Positions 27,451-37,581 are shown, numbered from the stretch's first letter. The stretch: 64,000 nt of DNA from Paraburkholderia franconis (GCF_009362735.1 NZ_WHNP01000006.1:235018-299017), one strand, 5' to 3'. Notes: generated by a model from the sequence alone, not told the origin. Program-made: numbers and translations.

Positions 27451-27957
27451 TCAGACCTTGCCCTGCGCAACTTCCTCGGGCTTCAGATCGACGATCGCAT
27501 CGAGTGCGGCTTTCACGTCCATTGCGTACTTCGCGAGACGCTTCTGCTCGTCGGTTTGCGGCACGAACGACGGCACGGACACAGGAGTTCCGTTCTCGTT
27601 GACGGCGACCATCACAACGAGACAGTCCGTGGTTTGCAGCAGCTCGCCGCCCTTCGGATCGCCCGCATGCACCGACACATGGATATGCATGCTGGTGCGC
27701 CCCGTCGCGACGACGCGCGCGCGCAGTTCGACCAGATTGCCGACGTGAATCGGCCGGCGAAAACGGATATTGCCGACGCTGACCGTCACGCAATATCGGC
27801 CCGACCAGACGGCCGCGCACGCGTACGCGGTTTCGTCGATCCATTTCATCAACGCACCGCCATGGACCTTGCCACCGAAGTTGACCGACGTCGGTTCGGC
27901 GAGGAATCGGAACGTGGTTTCTGAACGATCTAGCGGCGCTGCGGACGGCGTGCTCAT
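27451..27957 (-). CDS. Acyl-CoA thioesterase, hotdog fold (YciA-like)
   Basis: 168 residues from the ATG at 27957 (MSTPSAAP); an upstream in-frame ATG at 28008 is less likely. The hotdog core includes NFGGKVHGGALMKWIDETAY with the catalytic Asp and the helix, and RFRRPIHVGNLVELRARVV. It probably hydrolyses medium- or long-chain acyl-CoAs. It stands alone, convergent with fumC. Confidence 0.9.
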   Translation of the reverse strand: MSTPSAAPLDRSETTFRFLAEPTSVNFGGKVHGGALMKWIDETAYACAAVWSGRYCVTVSVGNIRFRRPIHVGNLVELRARVVATGRTSMHIHVSVHAGDPKGGELLQTTDCLVVMVAVNENGTPVSVPSFVPQTDEQKRLAKYAMDVKAALDAIVDLKPEEVAQGKV

Positions 27958-28109
27958 CTTGACTCCGGTCAAACAAACTATCGAAAGGAGCCGATTATAC
28001 GAGGGCAATAAGACGGCCGCTGTGCTATCCGGCGCTGCTTATGGCTTGCACTGCGCAACATTGCTTTGCATGGCGCGTAACTGCGGCCGGCGCGGCGCGC
28101 CGCCGCAAC

Positions 28110-29210
28110 TCAGCGCAGCGCCGACGAGAAACGCTCGCGGTAGTCGAGCGGCAGCACGCCGAAGCTGCGCATGAACGCGCGCCGCAAGTTCTGCTCGCTG
28201 CCGAAGCCGCAATCCAGCGCGATCCGCTTCAGCGGCCGGCGCGATTCGGCAAGCGCCCGCGACGCCGCTTCGAGCCGCAATGCCGAAACGGTCTTCGCGG
28301 GCGTGCGGCCCACTTCGTCGACATAGCGGCGCGCGAAGGTGCGCGGACTCATGCGCGCCTCTTCCGCGAGCCGCTCGACGGACAGGTCGCCGTTCAGGTT
28401 CGACGCGATCCAGCCGTGCAAACCGTCGAACGCGCCGCCCGCCGACGCTTGCGCCGCCAGCGCCGCGCTGTACTGCGACTGCCCGCCCGGGCGCTTGACG
28501 AACACGACGAGCCGCCGCGCGACCTGCATCGCGACGGGATGCCCGTAGTCCTCCTGAATCAGCGCAAGCGCGAGATCGATGCCCGCCGTCACGCCCGCCG
28601 ACGTCCACACGGCCCGGCCGCCAACGCCCGGCAACGGCTCGCGGATGAAGATCGGCTCGGCGTCGACACGTACGCGCGGAAAACGCTCGGCGAGGCGAAC
28701 GGCGTCGCGCCAGTGCGTCGTCGCGCGGCGCCCGTCGAGCACACCCGCCGCGGCCAGATAGAACGCGCCCGTGCACACCGAGCACACGCGCCTCACCTGC
28801 GGCGCGCGCCGCGCGATCCAGTCGATCAGCGCCGGCTGCAATGCGCGGCCGTCGTCGACGGGAATGCCGGGGATGATCAGCGTGTCGATCGGCTCGCCGT
28901 CGAGCGCGTCGAGGCGCTGCGTGATGACGGGCAAGCCGGGAAAGGTGTCGAGCTCGCCGCCGTCGATCGATGCGACCGTCGTGCGGTACGCGACGCGCTC
29001 GGGCGATCCGGGCAACACTCCAGGCAACACGCGCCGCGCGTCGCGCACCGTCAGCTCCGCGCGATGGAATGCTTCGAGTGGGCCGCATGCGTCAAGCAGC
29101 ACGAGTTCGGGCGCAACGGCGAACACGATGTGACGAACTTGCGGCGCGGGCGCGTCGTGTGCCAGCGCGCGCATCTCTTCGTGATCGGTGGCGTTCGAAG
29201 CGTGGATCAT
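28110..29210 (-). CDS. GlxA-family AraC-type regulator with DJ-1/PfpI sensor domain
   Basis: 366 residues. The N-terminal part (about 24-200) is a DJ-1/PfpI class-I glutamine amidotransferase-like domain, with the nucleophile-elbow region RRVCSVCTGAFYLAAAG. The C-terminal part (about 255-360) is an AraC DNA-binding domain (SVERLAEEARMSPRTFARRY and RIALDCGFGSEQNLRRAF). It is followed (upstream) by an MFS gene in the same direction, which it may control. Confidence 0.92.
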   Translation of the reverse strand: MIHASNATDHEEMRALAHDAPAPQVRHIVFAVAPELVLLDACGPLEAFHRAELTVRDARRVLPGVLPGSPERVAYRTTVASIDGGELDTFPGLPVITQRLDALDGEPIDTLIIPGIPVDDGRALQPALIDWIARRAPQVRRVCSVCTGAFYLAAAGVLDGRRATTHWRDAVRLAERFPRVRVDAEPIFIREPLPGVGGRAVWTSAGVTAGIDLALALIQEDYGHPVAMQVARRLVVFVKRPGGQSQYSAALAAQASAGGAFDGLHGWIASNLNGDLSVERLAEEARMSPRTFARRYVDEVGRTPAKTVSALRLEAASRALAESRRPLKRIALDCGFGSEQNLRRAFMRSFGVLPLDYRERFSSALR

Positions 29211-29246
29211 CGTGAGTCCTCTATCGTCGACATCGACGGAATCCGT

Positions 29247-30500
29247 TCACATGCTCGACGCGGGCAGCGCGCGCCTTTGCGACCACGCGAAGGCCAGCGT
29301 CGCCAGCGCGGCGAGCGCGAGGAACGGAAAAATCGCTGCGTTGATGGCCGCCCAGCCGAAATGCGCGAGCATCTGGCCCGCGCAGAGCGAGCCAAGCGCC
29401 GAGAACGCGAAGGTCGTGAATTCGCTCGTCGCCTGGGTCTTCGCCCGCTCGGACGACCGGTACGATTGCGCGAGCAGCGTCGTGCCGCCGACGAACATCA
29501 GGTTCCAGCCGACACCCAGGCACGCGAGCGCTGCGTAGAAGTGCGGCAGATCGGTCGAGCGCAGCGCGAGCACGCCGCATAGCGCCGACAGCACGATGCC
29601 CGCCCCGATCACGCGCAGCACGCCGAAGCGCGCGATCAGGCGCGCCGAAAAGAACGACGGTGCAAACATGCCGACCAGATGCCACTGGATGATCTGCGCG
29701 CCGTCGCCGATCGAGTGTCCGCACGCGACGGCGGCAATCGGCGTCGCGGTCATCACGAACATCATCACCGCGTAGCCGAGCGCGTTGTTCGCGAGCGCGG
29801 CCACGAAGATCGGCTGGCGGATGATCGCGCGCCAAGGCCGGGCCGGCTCCCGTTTCGCCGCGACGTCCGCATGCGGCGCGGCATCGCGATACAGCGCGGC
29901 GACGAGCGCCATCGACAGCAGCGCGAGCACTGTCACGAGCGCATACGAGCCGGCAAACGCGACGGGCGCGAGCCAGTCCTTGCTCCACGCGGCCAGCGCC
30001 GGACCGAGTACGGCCGCGACGACGCCGCCCGTCAGCACGGTCGAGATCGCGCGGCTCTTGGTTTCGGCGGAAACGGCGTCTGCGGCGGCGAGCCGATAGT
30101 ACTGCGCGAAGGCCTGAAATACGCCGACGGTGGCCGTGCCCACGCAGAACGCCCAGAAGCTGTGGTGAAAGATCGCGTACACGGAAACCGCGCCGCCCGC
30201 CGCGCCGACGCCCGCGCCGAGCATGAAGCCCGCGCGCCGGCCGACGCGCGCCATCAGGAACGACGCGCACACGGTCGTCAGCGCGGCGGCGACGGTGATC
30301 AGCGAGAACGGCAGCGTGGCGAGCGACTTGTCGTCGGCAAGCGTGTAGCCGACGAGGCCCGTCAGCGTCAGATCGATCGACACCGACGACGTGTAGAGCG
30401 CCTGGCAAATGGCCAGCACACGCGCGGCGCGGCGGCCATGCGGATCGGCGCGGCCCGTGGCGCGGCTGTGGACATCGGAAGCGGCGGAAGGTGACGGCAT
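29247..30500 (-). CDS. MFS transporter
   Basis: 417 residues with about twelve hydrophobic segments. The A-motif-like loop FLMARVGRRAGFMLGAGVG lies after helix 2. A helix-6/7 cytoplasmic loop carries charged residues (RDAAPHADVAAKREPARP). The substrate is unknown; the neighbouring GlxA-type regulator gene suggests controlled efflux. The ATG at 30500 (MPSPSAASD) is followed by 27 hydrophilic residues before helix 1. Confidence 0.88.
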   Translation of the reverse strand: MPSPSAASDVHSRATGRADPHGRRAARVLAICQALYTSSVSIDLTLTGLVGYTLADDKSLATLPFSLITVAAALTTVCASFLMARVGRRAGFMLGAGVGAAGGAVSVYAIFHHSFWAFCVGTATVGVFQAFAQYYRLAAADAVSAETKSRAISTVLTGGVVAAVLGPALAAWSKDWLAPVAFAGSYALVTVLALLSMALVAALYRDAAPHADVAAKREPARPWRAIIRQPIFVAALANNALGYAVMMFVMTATPIAAVACGHSIGDGAQIIQWHLVGMFAPSFFSARLIARFGVLRVIGAGIVLSALCGVLALRSTDLPHFYAALACLGVGWNLMFVGGTTLLAQSYRSSERAKTQATSEFTTFAFSALGSLCAGQMLAHFGWAAINAAIFPFLALAALATLAFAWSQRRALPASSM

Positions 30501-30638
30501 CGGTGGCCTCGCGGCGGGTGACGAATGCGCACATCGTCACATCGGTCGCCTTGGCAGAAAGGCCAATGATGCATCAATTTCTGCCACGCCGCGCATGCCC
30601 TCGTCGGCGCATCCGTAGCGACCGCGCCGCCGGAGGCG

Positions 30639-30779
30639 TCAGTTGTGGACGGTGACGCCTTTGTCGATCGTGCCGTACATCGTGATGCTGCCCGATCCGG
30701 CCGACGACGGGCCCGCCCCGCCCTGCGCGCATGCGCTGCACAGGACCAAGGCCGCGACCACGGAGAAGAGGATTTTCAT
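30639..30779 (-). CDS. Small lipoprotein-like protein, 46 residues
   Basis: I found this by translating the 137-bp spacer by hand. It runs from an ATG at 30779 to a TGA at 30639. It begins with a classic signal sequence (MKILFSVVAALVLCSACAQ) with a possible lipobox CSAC, followed by a Gly/Ser linker (GGAGPSSAGSG) and a short conserved-looking tail SITMYGTIDKGVTVHN. The upstream region reads CTCCAGTTTTCGAGCGAACGACGCAGTC before the ATG. I recall similar small Burkholderia proteins ending in YGxIDxGV, but cannot verify this. Its function is unknown. Confidence 0.72.
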   Translation of the reverse strand: MKILFSVVAALVLCSACAQGGAGPSSAGSGSITMYGTIDKGVTVHN

Positions 30780-30983
30780 GACTGCGTCGTTCGCTCGAAA
30801 ACTGGAGAAAGCGCTCCGATTCTAGCCTGGCGCCCTGTGCGCCCGCAGATCGACGGGGTGCGGCGGCGCACGCGACAGTTCACGGCACGCTGAAACATCG
30901 AATGCGCATCGCGGGTAGAGTGAAGCCATGACCCGATTGGCTACGAGCGCTTTGCATGGGGCGGGAGTAAGCGCTCAACCCCA

Positions 30984-31079
30984 ACTCTAGTCCGCCGCTT
31001 TGCATCGGACCCGAGTAAGTGCTCTGCATGGGGCTGGAGTAAGTGCTAAAGCGCTAATTCGGGTCGACAGGAGATCCAC
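30984..31079 (+). repeat. Dispersed intergenic repeat, copy 1, ending at a ribosome-binding site
   Basis: This stretch aligns with 41258-41379 across its length (ACTCTAGTC..., GGACCCGAGTAAGTGCT, GCATGGGGCTGGAGT, GTGCTAAAGC, CGGGTCGACAGGAGA), except for about 26 bases missing here. The unit GAGTAAG(T/C)GCT occurs twice in it and once more at 30965. It ends directly at the ATG at 31080, and its AGGAG supplies that gene's ribosome-binding site. Confidence 0.85.
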
Positions 31080-31793
31080 ATGGCTGCACTGCTTCCTTCG
31101 GAACCGAATTACTTTCCGGGCCTGAGCCGTATCGGCGCGCTGCTCGCCGACCCGGGCCGCGCCGCGATGCTGTGGGCGCTGATGGACGGCACCGCGCGTC
31201 CCGCAGGCGAACTGACGCTGATTGCGGGGCTTTCGCCGTCGGCGGCGAGTGCGCACCTCGCGAGACTCACCGACGGCGGACTGCTTGCGCTCGAAGTGCG
31301 CGGGCGGCATCGCTATTTTCGCATCGCGTCGGCGGAGATCGCCGCGACCATCGAGGCGCTCGCCAACGTCGCCGAAGCCACGGCGCCGCAGCGCCCCGTG
31401 CCGCGTCCGGCGCGCACCGTGCCCGTCGACATGCGCTACGCGCGCACCTGCTACGACCATATGGCGGGCGAACTGGCCGTGCGCGTCTACGAACGGCTGG
31501 TCGGCGGCGACCTGCTGACCGTCTACGGCGATTCACTCGACGCGACGCCCAAAGGCGCAGCGCTCCTCGCCGACTGGGGTATCGACGTCACGCGACAGCG
31601 TACGCGTCGCCGGCGTTTCGCCTGCACCTGCCCCGACTGGAGCGAGCGCAGGCCGCATCTGGGCGGCGCGCTCGGCGCGGCGCTGCTCGAGTCGTGGTCG
31701 TCGAAGGGCTGGGTCGAGCGCGCCGAGCGGCCGCGAATCCTGCGCGTGACGCCCTCCGGCCATCGTCATTTCGACGCGTTTTTGGCGCATTGA
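31080..31793 (+). CDS. ArsR-type winged-helix transcriptional regulator
   Basis: 237 residues. The N-terminal half holds an ArsR-like winged helix (about 15-95), with RIGALLADPGRAAMLWALMD, the recognition helix region LSPSAASAHLARLTDGGLL and the wing ALEVRGRHRYFRIA. The C-terminal half (about 120-237) has several Cys (CYDHM, CTCPDW) that could bind a metal, then a second HTH-like segment. The start ATG is fixed by AGGAG in the repeat immediately upstream. The target is not known. Confidence 0.87.
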   Translation: MAALLPSEPNYFPGLSRIGALLADPGRAAMLWALMDGTARPAGELTLIAGLSPSAASAHLARLTDGGLLALEVRGRHRYFRIASAEIAATIEALANVAEATAPQRPVPRPARTVPVDMRYARTCYDHMAGELAVRVYERLVGGDLLTVYGDSLDATPKGAALLADWGIDVTRQRTRRRRFACTCPDWSERRPHLGGALGAALLESWSSKGWVERAERPRILRVTPSGHRHFDAFLAH

Positions 31794-31944
31794 CGAGCGA
31801 TTCGTCTGACAAGCCATTTGACGGGACAACTTTTGTTACAGCGCCACCGGAGTGGCTTACAAATGAGACCGCCTTGAAACAGGCGCCACGGGTAGAGTGA
31901 TTTCGCAGGGTGCCGCGCCGCGCGCACCCGATGGAGCGACAACC

Positions 31945-34680
31945 ATGAAAACACTCACCACACCAGGCCGAAATTCCGGCACCGCCGACGATTCGGCGCA
32001 CCGCGCGATGCAGCGTTCGTCTCTCGTCGCGCTCGCCGTCGCGGGCGCGCTGGCGACGCTCGCGATGCAGACAGCGTGGTCGCAGGAAGCGCCGCCGCCC
32101 GCGAACGTCGCGCAATCCGCGCCGCAATCGGCACCTCAATCGATGCCGGATAGCGACCCGCCCGGACGCGTCGCGCGCCTGAACTACATGGCGGGCACGG
32201 TCACGACGGAGCCCGCGGGCGCGTCCGACTGGTCGTATGCGCAAGCCAACCGGCCGCTCACGACGGGCGACCATCTGTGGAACGACAAAAACGCGCGCTC
32301 GGAACTGCACATCGGCTCGACGGCCGTGCGCATGGGCCAGCAAACCAGCCTCGACATCCTCAATCTCGACGACAACAGCACGCAGCTAAAGGTCGCGCAA
32401 GGCACACTGTCGACACACGTGCGCGCGATCGCGCCGGGCTCGTCGTATGAGATCGACACCCCGAATCTCGCGCTGGGCGTCGACGGGCCAGGCGACTATC
32501 GCGTCGATGTCGCACCCGACGGCAGCAGCACGACGGTCACGGTGCGCAGAGGCAGTGCGACTGTCTACGGCGACAACGGCCAGGTGACCGTCGCCGCTGG
32601 GCAGCAGATCACCTTCGCGGGCACGAGCCTGGAGCAGACGGCCGATAACGGCGCGCCCGGCGCCGACCCGTTCGACCAGTGGACGGCCAGCCGCGATGCC
32701 GCCGAAGACCGCTCGGTTTCGGCGCGCTATGTATCGCGCGAAATGCCCGGTTATCAGGACCTCGACGCGAACGGCACGTGGCGCAGCACGCCACAATACG
32801 GCGAAGTGTGGATGCCGAATGAGGAGCCCGCAGGATGGGCGCCTTATCGCGACGGCCACTGGGTCTGGCAAGCGCCGTGGGGCTGGACGTGGGTCGACGA
32901 CGCGCCGTGGGGTTTCGCGCCTTACCACTATGGCCGCTGGGCCTATGTCGACGATACGTGGGCGTGGGTGCCGGGGCCCGTCGTCGTCAGCGAGCCGCCC
33001 GTGTACGCGCCCGCTCTCGTCGCGTTCGTCGGCGATGGCGGCGGCAGCGACTGGAGCGTCAATCTGGCGATCGGCGGCGTCGCGGCGGCGGGGGTCGCGT
33101 GGTTCGCGCTCGGCCCCGGCGAGCCGTGGCATCCGCACTGGGGCCGCGATCACGACTGGAGCCCGCGCTATTACGAGCGCGTGAACAACACGGTCATCGT
33201 CAACAACCGCGTCGATATTCATAACAACGTCCGCAACACGTACATCAACTACCGCGCGCCAGGCGCCGTCACGGGAATGCCCGCAACGGCATTCGTCCAC
33301 GGACAGCCGACGAATCATTTCGGACAGCGCGTCGATCCCGCGCAGTGGCGCAATGCGCGCTTCAATGCCGGCGCGCCGAATCTCGCCCCCGTCAGGCAGA
33401 GCTTCGGACCGGGGATGCGCAACGCGGCCTACCGGCCGCCGGCGAACGTGATGGCGCGGCCCGTCGTCGGCACGCGCAATCCTGGCGTGCCCGCGGCGTT
33501 CCACGACAGGCTCGCGCAGAACTTCGCCCAAGGCGGGCACGGGCGCGTGCCGGGCGCGGGCGAGCCGATGGTGCGGACTTCCGTGCCCGCGCACTTCGGC
33601 GGACAGACGCTCAATGGCAACGGCCCCGTCGCGAACGTGCGGGTGGTGCGCTCGCGCGTGCCGGGCCAGATGCCCGGCGCGATGCCGGGCGCGCCGATCG
33701 CGGGTGCGCCGGGCGGACAGCGGCCGGGTGGCGAGCCGCAAATGAGCGCACCGCAGCATGGCGTGCCGGGTCAACCGGGGCGCGGTTTTGCGTCGGGGCC
33801 GATGGCTGGCCAACGAGCCGAGCGGCCCGGACAACCCGTTCAGCCGGGCAATGGCGTGCCGCGTCCTCCGCAATTCACGGGCGGCCATCAGATGAACGGC
33901 ATGCAGCCGCAGCCGGGTCAGCCGGGAGGCGCGCAGCGTCAGGATCTGGCTGCCGCCCAGCAGCGTGAGCCCGCGTGGACGCAGCATCATGCGCCGATGG
34001 CCCAGCAACGCGGCAACCCGCAGTCCGGTGCAGCGCAGCCGCAGGGTCCCGCGATGCAGCAGAACGGTCAAGCGATACAGCAGCACGAACGGGCGCCACG
34101 GCCGGCGAACGGTTTCGCTGGCGCCGCGCAGGGTCAGCCGCAACACGGGCCGGAGATGCGCGCGCAGCCGACGCCGGCTCCGGTGCAACAGGCGCAGCAA
34201 CAGGGACGCGAGGCATTTCGTCCGCAGAATCAGCCCCAGGTTCAGGCGCGTCCGGAGTTCCATCCGCAGCAACAGGCGCGTCCGGAATTTCACCCGCAAC
34301 CGCAGCCGCAACAGCAACAGCAACAGCAGGCACGCCAGGCGCTCCGTCCGCAGCCACAACCGCGACCGGAGTTCCACCCGCAGCCGCAACAGCAACAGCA
34401 ACAGCAGACACGCCAGGCGCTCCGTCCGCAGCCACAACCGCGACCGGAGTTCCACCCGCAACCGCAGCCGCAACAACAGGCACGCCAGGAGTTCCATCCG
34501 CAGCCGCAACCGCGTCCGGAATTTCATCCGCAACCGCAGCCGCAACAACAGCCGCGTCCGGAATTCCATCCGCCGCCGCAGGCGCAGCAGCCGCATCCGC
34601 AGCCTCAACCGCAGCCGCAGCCTCATCAGGAACAGCGCGCGACGGGCGGCGGAGGCCACGAAGAGCATCATCGCGGCTGA
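31945..34680 (+). CDS. Large secreted FecR/DUF6600-type protein with Pro/Gln/His repeat tail
   Basis: 911 residues from the ATG at 31945, which follows GGAG. A long signal peptide (about residues 18-45, ending AWSQ-EA) leads to a FecR-like domain (about 75-200: GRVARLNYMAGTV, SELHIGSTAVRMG). Next is the DUF6600 Trp/Tyr-rich region (about 265-350), with repeats such as GHWVWQAPWGWTWVDDAPWG. The remainder is disordered, Gly/Pro/Gln-rich, with many RPEFHPQPQ repeats over about residues 760-895. It is probably exported to the envelope, but the function is unknown. A 78-bp DNA repeat underlies part of the tail. Confidence 0.88.
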   Translation: MKTLTTPGRNSGTADDSAHRAMQRSSLVALAVAGALATLAMQTAWSQEAPPPANVAQSAPQSAPQSMPDSDPPGRVARLNYMAGTVTTEPAGASDWSYAQANRPLTTGDHLWNDKNARSELHIGSTAVRMGQQTSLDILNLDDNSTQLKVAQGTLSTHVRAIAPGSSYEIDTPNLALGVDGPGDYRVDVAPDGSSTTVTVRRGSATVYGDNGQVTVAAGQQITFAGTSLEQTADNGAPGADPFDQWTASRDAAEDRSVSARYVSREMPGYQDLDANGTWRSTPQYGEVWMPNEEPAGWAPYRDGHWVWQAPWGWTWVDDAPWGFAPYHYGRWAYVDDTWAWVPGPVVVSEPPVYAPALVAFVGDGGGSDWSVNLAIGGVAAAGVAWFALGPGEPWHPHWGRDHDWSPRYYERVNNTVIVNNRVDIHNNVRNTYINYRAPGAVTGMPATAFVHGQPTNHFGQRVDPAQWRNARFNAGAPNLAPVRQSFGPGMRNAAYRPPANVMARPVVGTRNPGVPAAFHDRLAQNFAQGGHGRVPGAGEPMVRTSVPAHFGGQTLNGNGPVANVRVVRSRVPGQMPGAMPGAPIAGAPGGQRPGGEPQMSAPQHGVPGQPGRGFASGPMAGQRAERPGQPVQPGNGVPRPPQFTGGHQMNGMQPQPGQPGGAQRQDLAAAQQREPAWTQHHAPMAQQRGNPQSGAAQPQGPAMQQNGQAIQQHERAPRPANGFAGAAQGQPQHGPEMRAQPTPAPVQQAQQQGREAFRPQNQPQVQARPEFHPQQQARPEFHPQPQPQQQQQQQARQALRPQPQPRPEFHPQPQQQQQQQTRQALRPQPQPRPEFHPQPQPQQQARQEFHPQPQPRPEFHPQPQPQQQPRPEFHPPPQAQQPHPQPQPQPQPHQEQRATGGGGHEEHHRG
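34333..34488. repeat. Two 78-bp tandem copies within the repeat tail
   Basis: CGCCAGGCGCTCCGTCCGCA begins at 34333 and again at 34411, a period of 78 bp. The surrounding 34230-34600 holds shorter, diverged copies of the RPEFHPQPQ code. Confidence 0.85.
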
Positions 34681-34728
34681 GTCCCGGCAGCACCGGCAGT
34701 CGAGGCAATCGCGCCGCGCCACAAACGG

Positions 34729-34758
34729 AAACGCCCACCGCAATTGCGGTGGGCGTTT
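34729..34758. terminator. Bidirectional terminator between the DUF6600 gene and thyA
   Basis: AACGCCCACCGCA and TGCGGTGGGCGTT form a near-perfect palindrome with a very short loop, followed rightward by TTTTC. It sits between convergent genes. Confidence 0.85.
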
Positions 34759-34798
34759 TCACATCAGGGATACGATGCGCCGGAATACCGGCTACGCG

Positions 34799-35770
34799 TC
34801 AGATCGCCATCGGCGCTGTCAGCGGTTCGTGGTGCCGGTAGCCGACCAGCGAGAAATCGGAGGGTTCGATCTTCTCCAGCCACTCGGGCTCGTAGACGCC
34901 CGTCTTCGCGAACTCGGGCACGCGCTCGGCAATCGCGAGCGTCGGGCTTTCGTAGGGCTCGCGCGTCAGCTGCTGTTGCAGCATGTCGAGCTGGTTCTCG
35001 TAGATGTGCGCGTCGCCGATGAAATACGTGAACCAGCGCGGCGTATAACCCGTCAGCCGGCCGACGAGATGCAGCAGCGCCGCGCCTTCCGTCAGGTTGA
35101 ACGGCGTGCCGAGCCCGACGTCGTTGCTGCGGATGTACAGGCACAGCGAAATCTCGCGCTTCGACACGTACGGCAGAAACTGATACAGCAGATGGCAAGC
35201 CGGCAGCGCAATTTCCTCGAGCACGGCCGGATTCCAGGCGTGAAACAAAATCCGCCGGTCGGAAGGGTTGTTGACGATCGTGTCGAGGCACTGGCGGATC
35301 TGGTCGATCGCCTTGTACAGCACCACCTTGCGCACGCCGCCCTCCTCGAACTCGGTGACGGGCGTGTAGCCGCGCGACGCCGCATCTTCGAGACGGGCGC
35401 TCGCCGTCGTGTCGAGCACCTTATAGGCGGGCCACTGGCGCCATTGGACGCCGTAGACATCGCCCAGATCGTCGGGGCCTTGCCGGTAAGGGTTCGCGAG
35501 CCACTGCGCGTTTTCGTTCGCGTTGCCGTCCCAGACCTTGCAGCCGAGCGCGCGAAAATCGGCTGCGCTACGCGATGCGCGCAAAAAGCCGATCAGCTCG
35601 CCGATCGCCGACTTGAAAGCGAGCCTTTTCGTCGTCACGGCGGGGAAACCCTGCTGCAGATCGAAGCGCAACATCGCCCCCGGCATGCTGATCGTGCGGA
35701 TGCCGGTGCGGTTTTCCTGCCAGTTGCCGGTATCGAGGATCGTGCGGACGAGGTCGAGGTATTGTTTCAT
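34799..35770 (-). CDS. thyA: Thymidylate synthase
   Basis: 323 residues from the ATG at 35770 ([15 protein letters not shown]). It methylates dUMP to dTMP with methylene-THF. Conserved residues are [18 protein letters not shown], the catalytic Cys in [10 protein letters not shown] (about 203), [12 protein letters not shown] and the C-terminal end [10 protein letters not shown]. It is longer than the 264-residue E. coli enzyme because of an insertion near residues 95-155 ([20 protein letters not shown] region), as in Lactobacillus casei-type enzymes. The dTMP partner folA lies 10.4 kb away across the amyloid-like cluster. Confidence 0.96.
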   Translation of the reverse strand: MKQYLDLVRTILDTGNWQENRTGIRTISMPGAMLRFDLQQGFPAVTTKRLAFKSAIGELIGFLRASRSAADFRALGCKVWDGNANENAQWLANPYRQGPDDLGDVYGVQWRQWPAYKVLDTTASARLEDAASRGYTPVTEFEEGGVRKVVLYKAIDQIRQCLDTIVNNPSDRRILFHAWNPAVLEEIALPACHLLYQFLPYVSKREISLCLYIRSNDVGLGTPFNLTEGAALLHLVGRLTGYTPRWFTYFIGDAHIYENQLDMLQQQLTREPYESPTLAIAERVPEFAKTGVYEPEWLEKIEPSDFSLVGYRHHEPLTAPMAI

Positions 35771-35960
35771 GCGGATTCCTTCGGCCGTGCGCCTAGCGCA
35801 CCGGAGGTTTTTGGGAAACTCCGATTCTAGCAAGCCGCGTGAAGCCCGGTGCTGGCGCCGCTTCCCGCGCGACGCGTGCTGCCGGCATGTCCTTCGCCGC
35901 GCGTGGAAAGCGGCGTAAAGAGCCGGCAACGCAACCGGAAACGGGAAAGGGCCCGTCCAA

Positions 35961-35992
35961 AGCAAAGAAGCCCGGCCAATCGGCCGGGCTTC
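35961..35992 (-). terminator. Terminator of the leftward sigma-54 activator gene
   Basis: An 11-bp stem GAAGCCCGGCC / GGCCGGGCTTC with a 4-nt loop; read leftward it continues into TTTGCTTTGG. It lies 25 bp past the activator stop. Confidence 0.75.
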
Positions 35993-36016
35993 CCGATGTC
36001 TCGTCGCGAACAGACG

Positions 36017-37414
36017 TCAGAGATGCGGCATCGTCGACGGCAACTCCGCCGCGTGCTGCGCGAGCGGTTCGCTTTCCATATGCCGCATGCCGTGCGAGCA
36101 CAGCAAACGGTACAGCGTCACGCGCGAAATGCCGAGTTCCTGTGCCGCGTCGCCGAGACGCCCGCGATGGCGCAGCAGCGCCAGCTCGATCGCCTGCCTT
36201 TCGGCTGCCTCGCGCGCCTGCGCGAGCGAGACGGGAACGATCTCGACGTATTCCGCGAGTTCGAGATCGCGCGCCGTGATCGCGCGGCCCTCCGACATCA
36301 CGATCGCGCGCCGCACGCGGTTGATCAGCTCGCGCACGTTGCCCGGCCAGCTGTAGTTGTGGAGCGCCGCGATCGCATCGGGCGCGAAGCCGCGCAGCCG
36401 GCGGCTCGCATCTTTCCTGAAACGCTCGAGCATATGCCGCGCGAGCAGCTCGATGTCCTTGCCGCGCGCGCGCAGCGGCGGCTCGTCGATCTGCAGCACG
36501 CACAGGCGGTGATACAGGTCCGAGCGGAACCGCCCTTCGATCATTGCCGTGTTCATGTCGACGTGAGTCGCGGAGATGATCCGCACGTCCACCTCGATCG
36601 CGCCGTGTCCGCCGAGCCGTTCGACCTTGCGCTCCTGCAGAAAACGCAGCAGGCTCGCCTGGCTTTCGAGCGGCAAATCGCCGATTTCGTCGAGGAACAG
36701 CGTGCCGCCGTTCGCCGCTTCCACGCGGCCGATCTTGCGCTGGTTCGCGCCCGTGAACGCGCCGCGCTCGTAGCCGAAAAGCTCCGACTGCAGCAGATGC
36801 GGCGGAATCGCGCCGCAGTTGATCGGAATGAACGGCGCGTTGCGGCGCGCCGAGCGCTCGTGGATAGCGACGGCCGTCAGTTCCTTGCCGGTGCCCGATT
36901 CACCGGAAATGAAGACGGGCGCGTCCGTCATCGCGACCTTGCGGATCGAGCGGAAGAGCGCGAGCATCGCGTCGCACGAACCGACCATCTCGCCCTCGGA
37001 ACCGCCCGGCGATGCGTCATTCGACGCCGGCTCGCCGAGCGAGACCATTCCATATGCATGCCCGACCGAATCGACGATCCGGTCGCCCGAGTAAGGCACG
37101 GTCACATAATCGAAACAGTAGTCGCGCACGAGCCGACGCAAGGCGGCGTCCTGCAGCTGGCCGGCCATCGTGGTCGCGACCCAGCCGACGTTGGGCATCG
37201 TCAGGCAGGACTCGAATGCAGCGATTTCATGCTGCTGGAAGCAGCTCGACAGGTCGAGCAGACCGCCCGCCGCCATCCCCGCACGCACAGCGCGGCGCGC
37301 ATCCCGCGCCGAGCCGACGACTTCGACGTGCCAGCCGCGCTCATGAAAACGCGTGTTCAACTCAGCGCTGGGATCTCTTGATACGTATATCAGTTGCCGT
37401 GTGGCGGATTCCAT
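36017..37414 (-). CDS. Sigma-54 enhancer-binding activator (VpsR-like), divergent from amyloid-like operon
   Basis: 465 residues. The N-terminal domain (about 1-125) is receiver-like; the central AAA+ domain (about 143-375) has Walker A GESGTGKE (171-178), the sigma-54 contact loop GAFTGA (218-223) and the Walker B region [13 protein letters not shown]. The C-terminal Fis-type HTH is [19 protein letters not shown] (about 425-445). The overall architecture resembles VpsR/BerB-like regulators of biofilm genes that respond to c-di-GMP, though that binding cannot be seen from sequence. It is about 70% or more similar by eye over the AAA+ domain to the activator at 44519-46057. It is transcribed away from the operon whose sigma-54 promoter is at 37921. 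Confidence 0.93.
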   Translation of the reverse strand: MESATRQLIYVSRDPSAELNTRFHERGWHVEVVGSARDARRAVRAGMAAGGLLDLSSCFQQHEIAAFESCLTMPNVGWVATTMAGQLQDAALRRLVRDYCFDYVTVPYSGDRIVDSVGHAYGMVSLGEPASNDASPGGSEGEMVGSCDAMLALFRSIRKVAMTDAPVFISGESGTGKELTAVAIHERSARRNAPFIPINCGAIPPHLLQSELFGYERGAFTGANQRKIGRVEAANGGTLFLDEIGDLPLESQASLLRFLQERKVERLGGHGAIEVDVRIISATHVDMNTAMIEGRFRSDLYHRLCVLQIDEPPLRARGKDIELLARHMLERFRKDASRRLRGFAPDAIAALHNYSWPGNVRELINRVRRAIVMSEGRAITARDLELAEYVEIVPVSLAQAREAAERQAIELALLRHRGRLGDAAQELGISRVTLYRLLCSHGMRHMESEPLAQHAAELPSTMPHL

Positions 37415-37581
37415 TATTCAGATCCTCTCGTCAACGAACGTTAAGGATGACGGCATGTGCTGATCTGGATTTAGCTTTCAGGCACGCCTATTCGCACGGG
37501 ATTCGCAAACGGCGAAAACCGAACGGCCATTCCATTCCGTACGGACAGCTGATCCCCGAAAACGGCGCGTGTATTGAAACG

